DNA from: Campylobacterales bacterium
Lineage (GTDB): Bacteria; Campylobacterota; Campylobacteria; Campylobacterales; QNZT01
DNA length: 14,939 bases
Reading direction: 5' to 3'
NCBI GenBank assembly: GCA_015662615.1
Contig: DQTU01000264.1
Coordinates: 1-14,939, forward strand
The translations under genes were made by a program, and so were the position numbers. Under the pieces are notes generated by a model, which saw nothing but the letters and a program-made list of their open reading frames with translations, was not told the DNA's origin and made no database searches. Below, piece by piece: positions 14,679-14,939 of the stretch. Numbering within the stretch: the first letter of the stretch is position 1; the number at the start of each line of letters is the position of its first letter.

Positions 14679-14884
14679 ATGTCTGATATTTATAGCTCTC
14701 ATATTTTTATGTTTCCGCTTGACTGGTATAAAAAATCATGACTTTAGAGAGTGTCATAGATAACGATATAAGTTGTGTCATTCCCCTTATATATGCATAT
14801 AAAGATAAGAGAAAAAAACATATTTTACTTAGTGAAAACACTACTGTAAACCCAAATCATGAAGTAGAAAAACCCATTTATTGA
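14679..14884 (+). pseudogene. Frame-broken start of an unrecognised gene (20-codon frame overlapping a 48-codon frame)
   Basis: A well-placed ATG with AAGG upstream opens a frame reading MSDIYSSHIFMFPLDWYKKS, then TGA (14739-14741). An ATG overlaps that stop (ATGA, 14738-14741) and opens a 48-codon frame ending at 14884, containing MTLESVIDNDISCVIPLIYA. A run of six A's (14727-14732) sits just before the break: one more A would fuse both into a single 69-codon frame (DWYKKIMTLES). After the second stop another frame (from 14868; IEIPPFSLNFYTFL) is open to the window edge and would join with a one-base loss in the A run at 14868-14872. The segment may be the N-terminus of a decayed or mis-sequenced gene that continues outside. 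I do not recognise the family. Confidence 0.4.
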
Positions 14885-14939
14885 AATTCCACCATTTTCA
14901 TTGAATTTTTACACTTTTTTAACAAATTATAATTTTCAA

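Larger units (their letters stand above)
14559..14939. other. A/T-rich 381-bp end region with promoter-like elements and broken short frames
   Basis: After the sppA stop there is about 120 bp of very A/T-rich sequence without a GC-rich hairpin terminator. A promoter-like pair (14622-14650), an imperfect inverted repeat (14650-14670) and the short frames 14679-14884 follow. The last 25 bp contain TATAAT at 14928-14933, which could be a -10 for a plus-strand gene beyond the window. No tRNA, CRISPR repeat or insertion sequence end was seen. Confidence 0.5.

Overview
The window looks like a chromosome segment of a Campylobacterota (epsilonproteobacterial) bacterium, probably a Sulfurimonas/Sulfurovum-like relative. 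The reasons are the low G+C, A/T-rich coding style, the presence of FliY beside FliM, an aminofutalosine deaminase of the futalosine menaquinone pathway, and a gene order that, from memory, matches the Campylobacter jejuni block Cj0059c-Cj0068 (fliY, fliM, fliA, small membrane protein, flhG, flhF, folK, peptidase/aroQ, amidohydrolase, sppA). No 16S rRNA or other decisive taxonomic marker is present.

Layout: the left edge (3-305, + strand) holds the C-terminal part of an integron-type tyrosine recombinase (IntI-like) whose start lies outside the window. It runs tail-to-tail into a 13-gene block on the minus strand (300-12415). In transcription order this block is aroQ, an M24 Xaa-Pro-type peptidase, folK, flhF, flhG, [167-bp gap with a sigma-54 promoter], a small membrane protein, fliA, fliM, fliY, a LOG-family protein, mnmA, a HerA-like coiled-coil ATPase and ate/bpt. 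Apart from the gap upstream of the membrane protein gene and a 70-bp stretch before the LOG gene, the genes touch or overlap, so they are probably transcribed as one or two long operons.

A 65-bp divergent promoter region (12416-12480) separates this block from a plus-strand pair, mqnF and sppA, which overlap by 4 bp. The last 381 bp (14559-14939) are very A/T rich. They hold a promoter-like sequence and short, frame-broken open frames that look like the start of a damaged or mis-sequenced gene running off the right edge.

Functionally, the centre of the window is flagellar: FlhF and FlhG set flagellum position and number, FliA is sigma-28, and FliM and FliY are C-ring switch proteins. A near-consensus RpoN (-24/-12) promoter between flhG and the membrane protein-fliA-fliM-fliY genes suggests that sigma-28 and the switch proteins can be transcribed under sigma-54 control separately from flhF-flhG. 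The rest is housekeeping: shikimate pathway, folate, tRNA thiolation, N-degron tagging, menaquinone synthesis and membrane peptide clearance.

I saw no clearly new multi-gene system. The points most worth a second look are the sigma-54 promoter and its two-hairpin leader, the apparent one-base frame break at the start of the LOG-family gene, the isolated integron integrase, the broken gene at the right edge, and the uncharacterised HerA-like ATPase.
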